Shown in pieces: positions 44,838 to 53,832 of a DNA stretch of 64,000 nucleotides. Made by a program: the position numbers and the translations under genes. The notes beneath the pieces are model-generated. The model saw nothing but the letters and a program-made list of their open reading frames with translations. It did not search any database and was not told the origin of the DNA. The first letter of the stretch is position 1. The number at the start of each line of letters is the position of its first letter. The stretch is taken from assembly GCF_018866325.1 (NCBI RefSeq), contig NZ_CP076457.1:496001-560000 (forward strand), written 5' to 3'. Origin of the DNA: Streptomyces sp. YPW6 (GTDB taxonomy: Bacteria > Actinomycetota > Actinomycetes > Streptomycetales > Streptomycetaceae).

Positions 44838-45875
44838 ATGCAGACCTTCACCGGATTCAACGCTCTTCTGGCTGCTGCCGCGTCGACCGGCCGGACACTC
44901 GACGAGAGCGAACTGGAGCGGCTTCGGTCCTTCGGTGAGCGATCAGCCGCCGACGGGGTCACGCTCCGCGCTCTGGTCGTCGACCACCTCGCCCTGACCC
45001 GCACCGCCTGGCCCGCGAAGACGCCGAGCGCCGAGCAGGTCCTGCGGACGGTACAACGTGCTGTCGAGGCGCTCTGCGAAGGCCACGAGCGGGCGCAGCA
45101 GCTCGCTGTCCGCCACCAGGAGGCGGCACGCCGGGAATTCATCGACGACCTTCTGTACGGGCGCAGCGAGTTGGGGCCCCTGGTGGAGCGGGCGGAGCAG
45201 TTCGGGCTGCGCCTGTCTCTCGCCCATGCGGTCGCCGTCGCCGAGGGGCCGGCTCCCTATGCCGAGGGCGACGCCGTTCCCCGTGCGGTGGAGAAGGCCG
45301 TGACGCTTCGCTTCGGCGAACGCAGCATCCTGCTGACGACGAAGGACGGCCGCCTGGTCTGCATCGCGCCCGGGGACCAGCGCGACGTCCTCGCCTACTT
45401 CGCCAAGCACGCGCACGACCGGACCGACGGGGGGCGTGTGGCGATCGGGCGGCCCCACCCGGGGGCCGGCGGTGTCGTCCACTCCTACAACGAAGCCCTC
45501 CAGGCGCTCCACCTGGCGGACCGTCTCGGCCTGGAGGACCCCGTACTGCACGCGGGGGATCTCCTCGTCTACCCCGTCCTGACCCGGGACCGCCAGGCCA
45601 TGGCCGACCTCGTACGGACCACGCTGGGACCGCTGCTGAAGACCCGCAACGGTCCCCAGCCGCATCTGGAGACGCTCACGGCCTACTTCGACTCGGGGTG
45701 CGTCACCACGCAGGCCGCCCGGCACCTCGCCATCAGTGTGCGCGCCCTGACCTACCGCCTGAAGCGCATCCACGAGCTGACCGGATCCGACCCCACCGAC
45801 CCCCGCCACCGCTACGCCCTGCAGACGGCCGTCATCGGCGCCCGGATCCTGAACTGGCCGGAACAGAAACGCTGA
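44838..45875 (+). CDS. PucR-type / CdaR-like transcriptional regulator
   Basis: A 345-residue regulator with a GGDEF-like middle region and the C-terminal HTH_30 domain: LETLTAYFDSGCVTTQAARHLAISVRALTYRLKRIHELTGSDP, the hallmark of PucR/CdaR proteins. Homologues respond to small metabolites such as purine or sugar-acid intermediates. ATG 44838 has a CGGGA element 7 bases upstream; a GTG at 44814 extends it by eight residues. Target genes cannot be named. Confidence 0.85.
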   Translation: MQTFTGFNALLAAAASTGRTLDESELERLRSFGERSAADGVTLRALVVDHLALTRTAWPAKTPSAEQVLRTVQRAVEALCEGHERAQQLAVRHQEAARREFIDDLLYGRSELGPLVERAEQFGLRLSLAHAVAVAEGPAPYAEGDAVPRAVEKAVTLRFGERSILLTTKDGRLVCIAPGDQRDVLAYFAKHAHDRTDGGRVAIGRPHPGAGGVVHSYNEALQALHLADRLGLEDPVLHAGDLLVYPVLTRDRQAMADLVRTTLGPLLKTRNGPQPHLETLTAYFDSGCVTTQAARHLAISVRALTYRLKRIHELTGSDPTDPRHRYALQTAVIGARILNWPEQKR

Positions 45876-45877
45876 GC

Positions 45878-45921
45878 GGCCCCGCCCCGGGACGGCCGTC
45901 GGCACGGCCGGCCCGGGGGCC
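45878..45921. terminator. Bidirectional terminator
   Basis: Long GC hairpin between convergent stops (45875 and 45946): inner stem CGGCCGT (45893-45899) with ACGGCCG (45904-45910), extended outward by GGCCCC..CCGGG pairing with CCCGG..GGGCC. Confidence 0.6.
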
Positions 45922-45945
45922 TGCGCGGTGGGCGGAGGACCCAGG

Positions 45946-47451
45946 TCAGTGGCTGCCGGTGAGTTCTCCGGTGAGCCTTCCGTGGAGGTCGGCGCTCAGG
46001 TCGTTCAGACCGGTGATCTCCACGCTCTTGCCGCGCTGGGCGTACTTGGTCTCGATCGCGTCGAGGGCCGCCACGGAGGAGGCGTCCCAGACATGGGCCT
46101 CGGAGAGGTCGATGACGATCCTGTCCGGGTCCGCCGCGTAGTCGAACTGGCCGACGAGGTCGTTGGAGGAGGCGAAGAACAGCTCGCCGGTGACCCGGTA
46201 GACGACGGTGGTGCCGTCGGGGTCGAGGACGCTGTGCACACGGGCGATGTGGGCGACCCGCTTCGCGAAGATGACCATCGCGGTGACGGAGCCGACGACG
46301 ACGCCGATGGCGAGGTTGTCGGTCGCGACCACCATGATCACGGTGATGACCATGACGGCGATCTCGCCGGCCGGCATCCGCTTCAGCGTCTGCGGGGCGA
46401 TGGAGTGCCAGTCGAACGTGGCGAACGACACCATCACCATGACGGCGACCAGGGCAGCCATCGGGATGTCGGAGACGACCGGCCCGAAAACGATGCACAG
46501 GACCATCAGGAACACGCCCGCCAGGAAGGTCGAGACGCGGGTGCGGGCGCCCGACACCTTCACGTTGATCATCGTCTGGCCGATCATGGCGCAGCCGCCC
46601 ATACCGCCGAAGAAGCCGGTGACGATGTTGGCGATGCCCTGGCCGACGGACTCGCGGGTCTTGGAGGAGTGGGTGTCGGTGATGTCGTCGACGAGCTTGG
46701 CGGTCATCAGCGACTCCATCAGCCCGACCAGCGCCATCGCGAAGGCGTACGGGGCGATCGTCGTCAGGGTGTCCAGCGTGAACGGGACGTCCGGCAGGCC
46801 CGGCACCGGCAGGGCGGACGGCAGAGCGCCCTTGTCTCCCACCGTCGGCACCGCGATCGAGGCCGCGACCGTGATGACGGTCAGGACGACGATCGAGACG
46901 AGGGGGGCCGGGATCACCTTGGTGATCCTCGGGAAGAACACCATCAGCACCAGCCCGCCGGCGATCAGCGGGTACACCGCCCACGGCACGTCGTGCATCT
47001 CGGGAACCTGGGCCATGAAGATCAGGATCGCGAGGGCGTTGACGAAGCCCACCATCACCGAGCGCGGGACGAACCGCATCAGCTTGGCCACCCCGAGCGC
47101 GCCCAGAGCCACCTGCATGACACCGGCGAGGATGACGGCGGCGACCAGGTAGCCGAAGCCGTGCTCGCGGTTCAGCGGGGCGACGACCAGGGCGATCGCG
47201 CCGGTGGCGGCGGAGATCATCGCGCGGCGGCCGCCGACGATCGAGATGACCACGGCCATGGTGAACGAGGCGAACAGACCGACCGCGGGGTCGACACCGG
47301 CGATGATCGAGAACGAGATCGCCTCGGGGATCAGGGCCAGGGCCACGACCAGTCCGGCCAGGACCTCGGTACGCCAGACCTTGGGGTTGTTCAGCCAGTC
47401 GGGCTTGAGACCGCGCAGTCGCGCGGCGGGAGTCACAGCAGCAGAAGACAA
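45946..47451 (-). CDS. SulP family anion transporter with STAS domain
   Basis: An approximately 501-residue permease with about eleven membrane helices and a C-terminal STAS domain (about 385-501, VIDLSEAHVWDASSVAALD). The SulP signature GGMGGCAMIGQTMINVKVSGA is present, with GLMESLMTAKLVDD before it. Substrate could be sulfate, bicarbonate or another anion. The start is uncertain: TTG 47451 or GTG 47436; the frame is open upstream to 47610 without similarity. Divergent from a MerR regulator with a dyad between them. Confidence 0.87.
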   Translation of the reverse strand: MSSAAVTPAARLRGLKPDWLNNPKVWRTEVLAGLVVALALIPEAISFSIIAGVDPAVGLFASFTMAVVISIVGGRRAMISAATGAIALVVAPLNREHGFGYLVAAVILAGVMQVALGALGVAKLMRFVPRSVMVGFVNALAILIFMAQVPEMHDVPWAVYPLIAGGLVLMVFFPRITKVIPAPLVSIVVLTVITVAASIAVPTVGDKGALPSALPVPGLPDVPFTLDTLTTIAPYAFAMALVGLMESLMTAKLVDDITDTHSSKTRESVGQGIANIVTGFFGGMGGCAMIGQTMINVKVSGARTRVSTFLAGVFLMVLCIVFGPVVSDIPMAALVAVMVMVSFATFDWHSIAPQTLKRMPAGEIAVMVITVIMVVATDNLAIGVVVGSVTAMVIFAKRVAHIARVHSVLDPDGTTVVYRVTGELFFASSNDLVGQFDYAADPDRIVIDLSEAHVWDASSVAALDAIETKYAQRGKSVEITGLNDLSADLHGRLTGELTGSH

Positions 47452-47763
47452 GGAGACGTGTACCTGTCGTGCTCGGGCACACCGCGGTCGGGCCGCAGGC
47501 GGGCGGAGGGGGTACGGGAGACCGGCCGGCGTCCCGCAGGCGGCCCAGGTCGGACCGGGAGGTCGTGGGGATGCCCGCGAGCCCGGGTGGCGCCCGGGCG
47601 GGCGGGTCATGTCCGAGGGCGAGGAGTCACGGCGGGCAGGCGGCGGCGATCGGCGTCATGGGCTCGCGCACGCTCTCTCCTGCGGGAATCGGATCTTCGC
47701 CGGGGGCGTCGTCGGCCCCGGAACGGCATCGGCGGGGCAGCCCGGCCGCCCTCGCCACCAGCA

Positions 47764-47784
47764 ACTCTACCCTAACGTTAGAGT
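47764..47784. promoter_or_regulatory. MerR-type dyad between sulP and merR genes
   Basis: ACTCTA (47764-47769) and TAGAGT (47779-47784) form an inverted repeat around the perfect 10-bp palindrome CTAACGTTAG (47772-47781). The AT-rich dyad is in the 393-bp divergent gap, 61 bp before the MerR start, as expected for a MerR-family operator. The rest of the gap is GC rich and shows no gene. Confidence 0.65.
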
Positions 47785-47844
47785 AGGGCCGGTGGGGTCG
47801 CACGGGACGCGGCCCGGCACCGACGAAGGGCCAGGGACACGGGC

Positions 47845-48291
47845 GTGGACGACAGGCAGATGCAGATCGGCGAGGTCGCCGCGCGGACGGAGCTGTCGCT
47901 GCGCACGATCCGGCACTACGAGGAGACCGGCCTGGTCATCCCCTCCGCCCGGTCCCAGGGCGGGTTCCGCCTCTACACCGAGACGGACGTCGCCCGGCTC
48001 ATGGTGATCCGCCGGATGAAGCCGCTCGGCTTCACCCTGGAGCAGATGCGCGACCTCCTGGACGCCACCGATCGCCTCGACGGCGACGAGGCGCTCGACG
48101 GCGACGAGCGCGAGGCGCTCCTGGAACGGGTGCGCGGCTACCGGCAGGCCGCGGCCGAGCAGGTGGAGAAGCTGCGCGTCCAGCTGGCCCGCGCCGAGGA
48201 CTTCGCCGACACCCTGGGCGCCCGACTGGAGCAGAACGCTCCCCCCGTCCACGCCCACGATCTCGGCGCCGCCTCCCGCTCGCTGCCGTAA
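47845..48291 (+). CDS. MerR family transcriptional regulator
   Basis: A 148-residue regulator. MQIGEVAARTELSLRTIRHYEETGLVIPSARSQGGFRLYTETDVARL is the MerR winged HTH, followed by MKPLGFTLEQMRDLLDA and a long dimerisation coiled coil (about 85-130). No Cys effector residues are present, so a metal-thiolate sensor is unlikely. GTG start. It probably regulates itself and the divergent SulP transporter. Confidence 0.87.
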   Translation: MDDRQMQIGEVAARTELSLRTIRHYEETGLVIPSARSQGGFRLYTETDVARLMVIRRMKPLGFTLEQMRDLLDATDRLDGDEALDGDEREALLERVRGYRQAAAEQVEKLRVQLARAEDFADTLGARLEQNAPPVHAHDLGAASRSLP

Positions 48292-48460
48292 GGGCTCACC
48301 GGACGATCACCCTGTACGGCGGCACGAGCCGGGCCCCGCGTCGGCACGGCAGACCCCGGACGCGGGTGCGTCCGGGGTCTGCTCCGGTGACGGACCGGTG
48401 CGCGGAGCCAAAGCCTCCGGAGGCGCGGGCCGGCCGGTCGGGCCGGTCCGCGCCCCCGGC

Positions 48461-49036
48461 TCAGCGGTTGCGGAGCTCGGCCAGCGTGGCGTCGAGGTCG
48501 GCGACGCGGGGGCGGTTGTGCGGCAGCCGGGCGAGCATGGCGGCCATGCCGCAGGTGTTGGTCAGGGCGGAGAAGACCAGGCCCGCGGCGATGCCCGCCG
48601 AGAGGATCTGGAAGGCCGGGTGCACCAGGACCCCGAGGAGGAGGCCGAGCAGGACGACCGTGCCGGCCGTGAAGCGGACCTGGCGCTCCATGCCCCAGAC
48701 GGCACGGGCCGAGCCCTCGGGACGGTGCAGGTCGTGGCCGTCGGCGGCCCAGGCGCCCGTGCCTCCGGAGAGGGTGGCGGTCGCGACGCCGTGGTCGGCG
48801 AGCATGCGGCAGGCCTTCTCGGAGCGGGCTCCGGAGGCGCAGACGACCAGGACGTCACCGTGCTCGGCGGCCCGGCGGATGTCGGGCAGCGCGCGCTGGA
48901 CCTGGTCCAGCGGGATGTTCAGGGCGCCGGGCACGTGACCGCCGGCGAACTCGCCCGGGGTGCGGACGTCGATCACGGTCAGGTCGTGCAGCCGGGTACG
49001 GGCCTCACCGGCGCCGAGGGTGGTGGGCGTGGTCAT
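48461..49036 (-). CDS. Rhodanese with C-terminal membrane tail (DUF2892-like)
   Basis: A 191-residue protein: rhodanese domain (about 8-108) with DVRTPGEFAGGHVPGALNIP and active-site Cys in VVCASGARS, then two membrane segments (about 124-160) in a DUF2892-like region (RQVRFTAGTVVLLGLLLGVL...). The Cys should carry a persulfide. It is divergent from the CstR-like repressor, with operator TACCCC-TG-GGGGTA between, so it belongs to the sulfane-sulfur regulon. Confidence 0.88.
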   Translation of the reverse strand: MTTPTTLGAGEARTRLHDLTVIDVRTPGEFAGGHVPGALNIPLDQVQRALPDIRRAAEHGDVLVVCASGARSEKACRMLADHGVATATLSGGTGAWAADGHDLHRPEGSARAVWGMERQVRFTAGTVVLLGLLLGVLVHPAFQILSAGIAAGLVFSALTNTCGMAAMLARLPHNRPRVADLDATLAELRNR

Positions 49037-49086
49037 GGCAGAGTCATCCTTTTCTTTCGGCGGGCCCCCGGAAAAGGGGAGTATAT

Positions 49087-49100
49087 TACCCCTGGGGGTA
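49087..49100. promoter_or_regulatory. CstR-type operator 1
   Basis: Inverted repeat TACCCC-TG-GGGGTA, 17 bp upstream of the repressor ATG and 51 bp from the divergent rhodanese start. Identical half-sites occur at 52023 and 52058. G-tract/C-tract palindromes flanked by AT are typical CsoR/CstR-family operators. Confidence 0.8.
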
Positions 49101-49108
49101 TGTGATGA

Positions 49109-49405
<297 letters not shown>

Positions 49406-49429
49406 CCGCGGGACGACGCCGGCGGGCGG

Positions 49430-50173
49430 TCAGACGAACACGTCGATGAGCATCACGGCCGCCACGGCCAGCAGGACGACGGCGAAGAGGCGTTGCAGGG
49501 TCTCGCCGGTGATCTTCGACGCGAGACGCCTGCCGTCCCAGGCGCCCAGGATGGCCGCGCCGGCGAAGGGGGCGATCACCTCCCACCGCAGGTCCCCGCC
49601 CGCCCCCGTGCGTGCGGTGAGCGCCGCCAGCGAGTTGACGGAGATGACCAGCAGGCTGGTCCCCACCGCCTGCTTCATCCGCAGGCCGAGCACGTCCACC
49701 AGGGCCGGGACGGCGAGGAATCCGCCGCCGACGCCGAGGAACCCGGTCACCGCTCCCAGCCCGGCCCCGGCGCCGAGCGCCTTGGCGGGGCGTATCCGCT
49801 CCGGAGGCTCGGAGCCGGAGGGGCGGAGCATGCGCACGGCGGCCAGGGCGGCGACGACGGAGAAGGCTCCGGTGAGCACCTGGGCCGGAAGCCGGCCCGC
49901 CACGGCGCCCGCGAGGAAGGCCGGCACGATGCCGGCCGCCGCGAACAGCGCGCCCGTGCGCCAGGCGACGTTGCCGTCGCGGGCGTGGGCGTGCAGCGCG
50001 GTGGCGGAGGTCGCGGCCACGATGATCAGGCTCGCCGTCGTCGCCGATGCCGGGGAGAAGCCGAGCAGGTAGATCAGGGCGGGGACCGCGAGGACGCTGC
50101 CGCCGCCGCCCAGGGCGCCGAGGGCCAGACCGACGACGGCCCCGGCGGTCAGGGCGAGTACGAGGGTGCTCAC
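49430..50173 (-). CDS. TauE/SafE family sulfite/sulfur-compound exporter
   Basis: A 247-residue membrane protein with about eight helices and the duplicated TauE motif GALGGGGSVLAVPALIYLLG and GFLGVGGGFLAVPALVDVLG. It should export sulfite, thiosulfate or a similar organosulfur anion produced during persulfide removal. GTG 50173 overlaps the stop of the preceding rhodanese (GTGA); the upstream open frame is not part of it. Last gene of the MBL-rhodanese/rhodanese/TauE operon. Confidence 0.9.
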   Translation of the reverse strand: MSTLVLALTAGAVVGLALGALGGGGSVLAVPALIYLLGFSPASATTASLIIVAATSATALHAHARDGNVAWRTGALFAAAGIVPAFLAGAVAGRLPAQVLTGAFSVVAALAAVRMLRPSGSEPPERIRPAKALGAGAGLGAVTGFLGVGGGFLAVPALVDVLGLRMKQAVGTSLLVISVNSLAALTARTGAGGDLRWEVIAPFAGAAILGAWDGRRLASKITGETLQRLFAVVLLAVAAVMLIDVFV

Positions 50174-50535
50174 GCTATCGAGCCGCTGTTCCCGCGCTCG
50201 TCGACGACCGGGTGTCCGGCGGCGGCCCACGCGTTCATGCCGCCCTTCACGTCCGCCACGTCCGCGCCCCGTTCGGCCAGCAGCTTCGCGGCCTGCTGCG
50301 AACGGTGACCGCTGCGGCAGATCACCACCAGGGGACGCCCCTGCGCGGCGGCGGGCAGGGGCCCGCCCGCGGCCAGGGCCGTCAGCGGGGCGTGCACCGC
50401 GTCGGGGGCGTGCCCCGCCTTCCACTCGGGCGTCTCCCGCACGTCCAGCAGGACGGCTCCGTGCGGTTCACCGCCGGTGCGGGTACGCGCTTCGTCCACG
50501 GACACGCGCCTCGGGCCCTTTGGGAAGAGGAACAT
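50170..50535 (-). CDS. Single-domain rhodanese sulfurtransferase
   Basis: A 121-residue rhodanese with the active-site loop VICRSGHRS (Cys carries persulfide) and DVRETPEWKAGHAPDAVHAPL. ATG 50535 (MFLFPKGPRRVSVDEA) is used because a GAAAGGCGAG ribosome site precedes it; the longer frame to 50613 is Pro-rich. Middle gene of the operon, overlapping TauE by 4 bp. Likely passes sulfane sulfur to or from glutathione-like thiols or mycothiol. Confidence 0.88.
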   Translation of the reverse strand: MFLFPKGPRRVSVDEARTRTGGEPHGAVLLDVRETPEWKAGHAPDAVHAPLTALAAGGPLPAAAQGRPLVVICRSGHRSQQAAKLLAERGADVADVKGGMNAWAAAGHPVVDERGNSGSIA

Positions 50536-50632
50536 CGTGCACTCGCCTTTCTCTCGTCGTTCGCCCTGATACGGCCCCGGGGCGGACGGCCCCGGGGGCT
50601 GCGGGTCCGGCACAGCGGCCCCGGCGGTTCAC

Positions 50633-51997
50633 TCAGCCGGTGACGACACGCAGCCCGGCCCGGCCGGCGGCGTCGAAGCCGTCGTCCACGGCGACCACCC
50701 GGCGGCCGGCGGCATCCAGCAGCGAGGCGGCGATGCCGGCGCGCATGCCGCCGGCGCAGTGCACCCAGACCGTGCCGTCCGGCACGTCGCCGAGGCGCCG
50801 GTGCACCTGGTGGATCGGGATGTGGACCGAGCCGGCGATCCAGCCGTCGGCGCGCTCGGAGTCGCGGCGTACGTCCAGCACCACGATGCCGTCGTGGTCC
50901 TGGTCCGCGAGGTCCGCGAACGTCGCCCGCGGGAACGAGGCCGGGCTCTCGCCCTCGCGCAGCCACGCGGCGGGAGAGCCGGTCGCCGCGGCGGCCGGCC
51001 GGTCGATGCCGACCCGCACCAGCTCACGCTGTGCCGCCGCCAGCTGCTCCGCCGTCTCGGCGAGCAGGGTCACGGGCTTCCCCCACGGAATCATCCAGGC
51101 CAGATAGGTGGCCAGCTTGCCGTCCGCCTCGAAGTTGAACGAGCCCGCCACATGGCCTTCGGCAAAGGCGATCCGGCTGCGCAGATCCACCACCCACTCC
51201 CCCGCCGCCAGGCGCGCGGCGATCTCGTGCGGGTCGGCGACGGCGGGCGGGGTCATGTCGACCGGGTCGGGTCCGCCGGCGTTGGCCGGCCCCATGTGCG
51301 CGTAGTAGGCGGGCACGTCCTCCAGCCCCGCGAGCAGGTCGGCGACGAAGGTCTCCACGTCCACGGTCAGGGCCGTGTTCCCGGCCTTCTCCTTGCCGAT
51401 GGTCGTGGTCTCCCCGTCCGCCTGCGCCGAGGAGCAGAAGCTGCCGAACCCGTGGGTGGGCAGCACCTGTGTGTCGTCGGGCAGGGCGTCGGCGAGCCGG
51501 CGCGCGGAGGCGTACTGGGCCCGGGCCAGCTGTTCGGTCAGCCTCGGCTCGACCAGGTCGGGGCGGCCGACCGTACCGATCAGCAGGGAGCCGCCCGTGA
51601 AGGCGGCGACGGGGCGGTCCGCCTCCCGCAGCACGTACGCGGTGTGGTGCGGGGTATGCCCGGGCGTGGCGACGGCCGCCAGGCTCAGACCGGCGCCCGG
51701 GTCGATGTCGATCTCGTCCCCGTCGGAGACCGGAGTCCTGGCGAAGGAGACCTGCGCACCGGCGGGGACCAGGTAGACGGCGCCCGTGATCCGGGCCAGC
51801 TCAAGACCGCCGGTGACGTAGTCGTTGTGGATGTGGGTCTCCACCACGTGCGAGATCCGCACCCCCCGCCGCGCGGCGGCCGCCAGCACCTGGTCGATGT
51901 CACGGGGCGGGTCCACCGCCACCGCCGACGAGGCGCCGCCGGCGAGGTAGCTGCGATTGCCCAGACCCTCCAGGTCGATCACGTCAACGAAGAACAC
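50633..51997 (-). CDS. Metallo-beta-lactamase/rhodanese fusion, CstB-like persulfide dioxygenase-sulfurtransferase
   Basis: A 454-residue fusion. The N-terminal MBL domain (about 1-245) has the ETHIHNDYVTG iron motif (His, His, Asp), TPGHTPHHTAY and the conserved LPTHGFGSFC. Two rhodanese domains follow: the first (about 255-345) lacks a catalytic Cys (LLAETAEQL in its place), the second (about 360-454) keeps it in VHCAGGMRAG. This is the CstB layout: oxidation of a low-molecular-weight persulfide to sulfite coupled to sulfur transfer. GTG 51997 has AAGGAG 8 bases upstream. A CstR-type operator lies 26 bp before the start. Confidence 0.9.
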   Translation of the reverse strand: MFFVDVIDLEGLGNRSYLAGGASSAVAVDPPRDIDQVLAAAARRGVRISHVVETHIHNDYVTGGLELARITGAVYLVPAGAQVSFARTPVSDGDEIDIDPGAGLSLAAVATPGHTPHHTAYVLREADRPVAAFTGGSLLIGTVGRPDLVEPRLTEQLARAQYASARRLADALPDDTQVLPTHGFGSFCSSAQADGETTTIGKEKAGNTALTVDVETFVADLLAGLEDVPAYYAHMGPANAGGPDPVDMTPPAVADPHEIAARLAAGEWVVDLRSRIAFAEGHVAGSFNFEADGKLATYLAWMIPWGKPVTLLAETAEQLAAAQRELVRVGIDRPAAAATGSPAAWLREGESPASFPRATFADLADQDHDGIVVLDVRRDSERADGWIAGSVHIPIHQVHRRLGDVPDGTVWVHCAGGMRAGIAASLLDAAGRRVVAVDDGFDAAGRAGLRVVTG

Positions 51998-52022
51998 CGT
52001 GCTGCTCCTTCCGCGAGAAAAT

Positions 52023-52036
52023 TACCCCCTGGGGTA
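52023..52036. promoter_or_regulatory. CstR-type operator 2
   Basis: TACCCC-CT-GGGGTA, 26 bp from the MBL-rhodanese start on the minus strand. Same half-sites as the copy beside the repressor gene. Confidence 0.8.
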
Positions 52037-52057
52037 TGCAAACGACTCTAACACCCT

Positions 52058-52071
52058 TACCCCGGGGGGTA
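52058..52071. promoter_or_regulatory. CstR-type operator 3
   Basis: TACCCC-GG-GGGGTA, 35 bp from copy 2 and 83 bp before the plus-strand DUF302 gene. The paired sites let one repressor silence both divergent promoters. Confidence 0.8.
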
Positions 52072-52153
52072 TATTTCCGTGGCAGCCGTCACAGCGCGGG
52101 TACCGACCGGGTACCCGGAAACGCACGCTGACGCGAGCCGAGGAGGCAGTTCC

Positions 52154-52552
52154 GTGTCCTACGACCGCACCGTGACCGTGCAGGCGCCGTTCGACCAGGT
52201 GCAGCAGGACGTCCGTCGCGCCCTGGCCGACCAGGGGTTCGGCGTCCTGACCGAGATCGACGTACAGGCGACGCTCAAGGCCAAGCTCGGCCACGTCATG
52301 GAGCCCTACCTGATCCTCGGGGCCTGCAACCCGCCCCTCGCTCACCGGGCCCTGGAGGCCGACCGCTCGATCGGGCTGCTGCTGCCCTGCAACGTCGTCG
52401 TCCGGTCCGAAGGCGACCATGTGGTCGTCCAGGCCGTCGACCCCGGCACGATGGTCACCCTCACCGGCCTCGACGCCATGGAACCCGTCGCGGAGGAGGC
52501 CACACGGCTTCTCGACGCGGCTCTCGCGTCGCTCACGGCCACCGGCGGGTGA
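52154..52552 (+). CDS. DUF302 domain protein
   Basis: A 132-residue protein of the DUF302 family (YDRTVTVQAPFDQVQQDVRRAL, LKAKLGHVMEPYLILGACNPPLAHRALEADRSIGLLLPCNVVV). Two conserved Cys (GACNPP and LPCNV) are characteristic. Function is unproven, but the family repeatedly sits beside rhodaneses and CsoR-type regulators, and here it has a CstR-type operator. GTG 52154 has AGGAGG seven bases upstream. Confidence 0.87.
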   Translation: MSYDRTVTVQAPFDQVQQDVRRALADQGFGVLTEIDVQATLKAKLGHVMEPYLILGACNPPLAHRALEADRSIGLLLPCNVVVRSEGDHVVVQAVDPGTMVTLTGLDAMEPVAEEATRLLDAALASLTATGG

Positions 52553-52591
52553 GGGGCCGGGAGCCGGCGCCGCCCACCCGGCCCCGGCGGA

Positions 52592-53779
52592 CTACCAGCT
52601 GACCCGGAGCCACCGCGGACTGCGGGAGGTCGTGCCGGTCCGCCACACGGTCGCGTCCACCGGATCAGCGAGGCGCAGATCCGGGAAGCGGGTCGCCAGG
52701 CGGTGCAGGGCGAGCTGGAGCTCCGTACGGGCCAGCCAGGCGCCGAGGCAGTAGTGGGGTCCGGCGCCGAAGGACAGCGTGGGGGCCTCCAGCGGGGCGA
52801 GGAGGTCGTGGAGCGTGTCGGGCGGGAAGACGTCCGGGTCGCGGTTGGCCATGCCGCAGTCGGCCAGCACGATCGCACCGGCCGGGATCGTCACCCCGCC
52901 GACCTCGACGTCCGCGGCGGCGTACCGGGTGCTGCCCCGGTCGTCGCCCAGCGGCACGAGGTGGACGAGCCGGTCCGCGACCCGGCCCGCGGCGTCCTCG
53001 TCCACCCCGAGCAGGGGCCAGATCTCGCAGTGTTCGCCCAGGAGGCAGAGCAGCGCGTTGCCGAGCATGGTCATCGTGCTGTCGTGGCCGCCGACGACCA
53101 GCCCGCACACGAGACTGACCAGCTGCGCCTCGGTAACGCCCCCTTCCTCGTCGGCCACCGCGACGACACGGCTGACCAGGTCCTGCCCCGGAGCCCGGCG
53201 CCGCTCGGCGAGGAGTTCCGCACCGAAAGCGCCGAACTCCTGCAGCACACCGCCGACTTGTTCGCTCTCCTGGGTGCCGTCGGAGAAGGCGTGTTCGCTC
53301 CAGTGCCGCAGCCGGTCCCCCGTGGACGCGTCCAGGCCCATCAGCCGGCTGATCACCGCCACCGGCAGCGGGAGGGCGAACTCCGCCACCGCGTCCGCCG
53401 GTCGCGGTCGCTCCTCCAGCCGGTCGAGGAGTTCCTCGACGATCGCGGCGATCCACGGCCGCCAGCGGGCGACCGCCCTCGGGGTGAACGCCCGCCGCAG
53501 GGTGCGGCGCAGCCGCAGATGGTCGGGGCCGTCCTGGTTGAACATCAGGTCCGGGTCGTTCACGAGTTCCGGTACGCCGGAGAGGGCCGGGGCGTCGGGG
53601 GCGTACAGCCCTGCCCGGCCGAAGCGCGGGTCGCAGAGCACCTGGCGGACATCGGCGTACCGGCTGACCAGCCAGGCGGGCGTGCCGCCCGGGAGTTCGG
53701 TGCGACAGGGCGGCCCAGGTTCCTCGAAGCGCAGCCGGTGCATCGGCTCCGGAGCCGGTTCCGTGGGGTCGATGGTCAT
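52592..53779 (-). CDS. ftdF: Cytochrome P450 of the PTM cluster
   Basis: A 395-residue P450. The heme-Cys motif is FGAGPHYCLGAWLAR and the I-helix motif is GGHDST. It is the last gene of the minus-strand PTM operon, 53 bp after the reductase gene, in the position of ftdF/SGR810, which oxidise the finished macrolactam. Oddity: the K-helix ExxR pair, normally EELLRLVPLG in relatives, reads DRLVHLVPLG here, so both Glu and Arg are replaced, while the rest of the K-helix, the ANRD segment and the heme loop are kept. ATG 53779 fits the family start. Confidence 0.88.
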   Translation of the reverse strand: MTIDPTEPAPEPMHRLRFEEPGPPCRTELPGGTPAWLVSRYADVRQVLCDPRFGRAGLYAPDAPALSGVPELVNDPDLMFNQDGPDHLRLRRTLRRAFTPRAVARWRPWIAAIVEELLDRLEERPRPADAVAEFALPLPVAVISRLMGLDASTGDRLRHWSEHAFSDGTQESEQVGGVLQEFGAFGAELLAERRRAPGQDLVSRVVAVADEEGGVTEAQLVSLVCGLVVGGHDSTMTMLGNALLCLLGEHCEIWPLLGVDEDAAGRVADRLVHLVPLGDDRGSTRYAAADVEVGGVTIPAGAIVLADCGMANRDPDVFPPDTLHDLLAPLEAPTLSFGAGPHYCLGAWLARTELQLALHRLATRFPDLRLADPVDATVWRTGTTSRSPRWLRVSW

Positions 53780-53832
53780 CAACGTGCCTCCGGGAACGGG
53801 TCGTTGCAGCGAGCGGAAGAGGAGGGCCGCGC

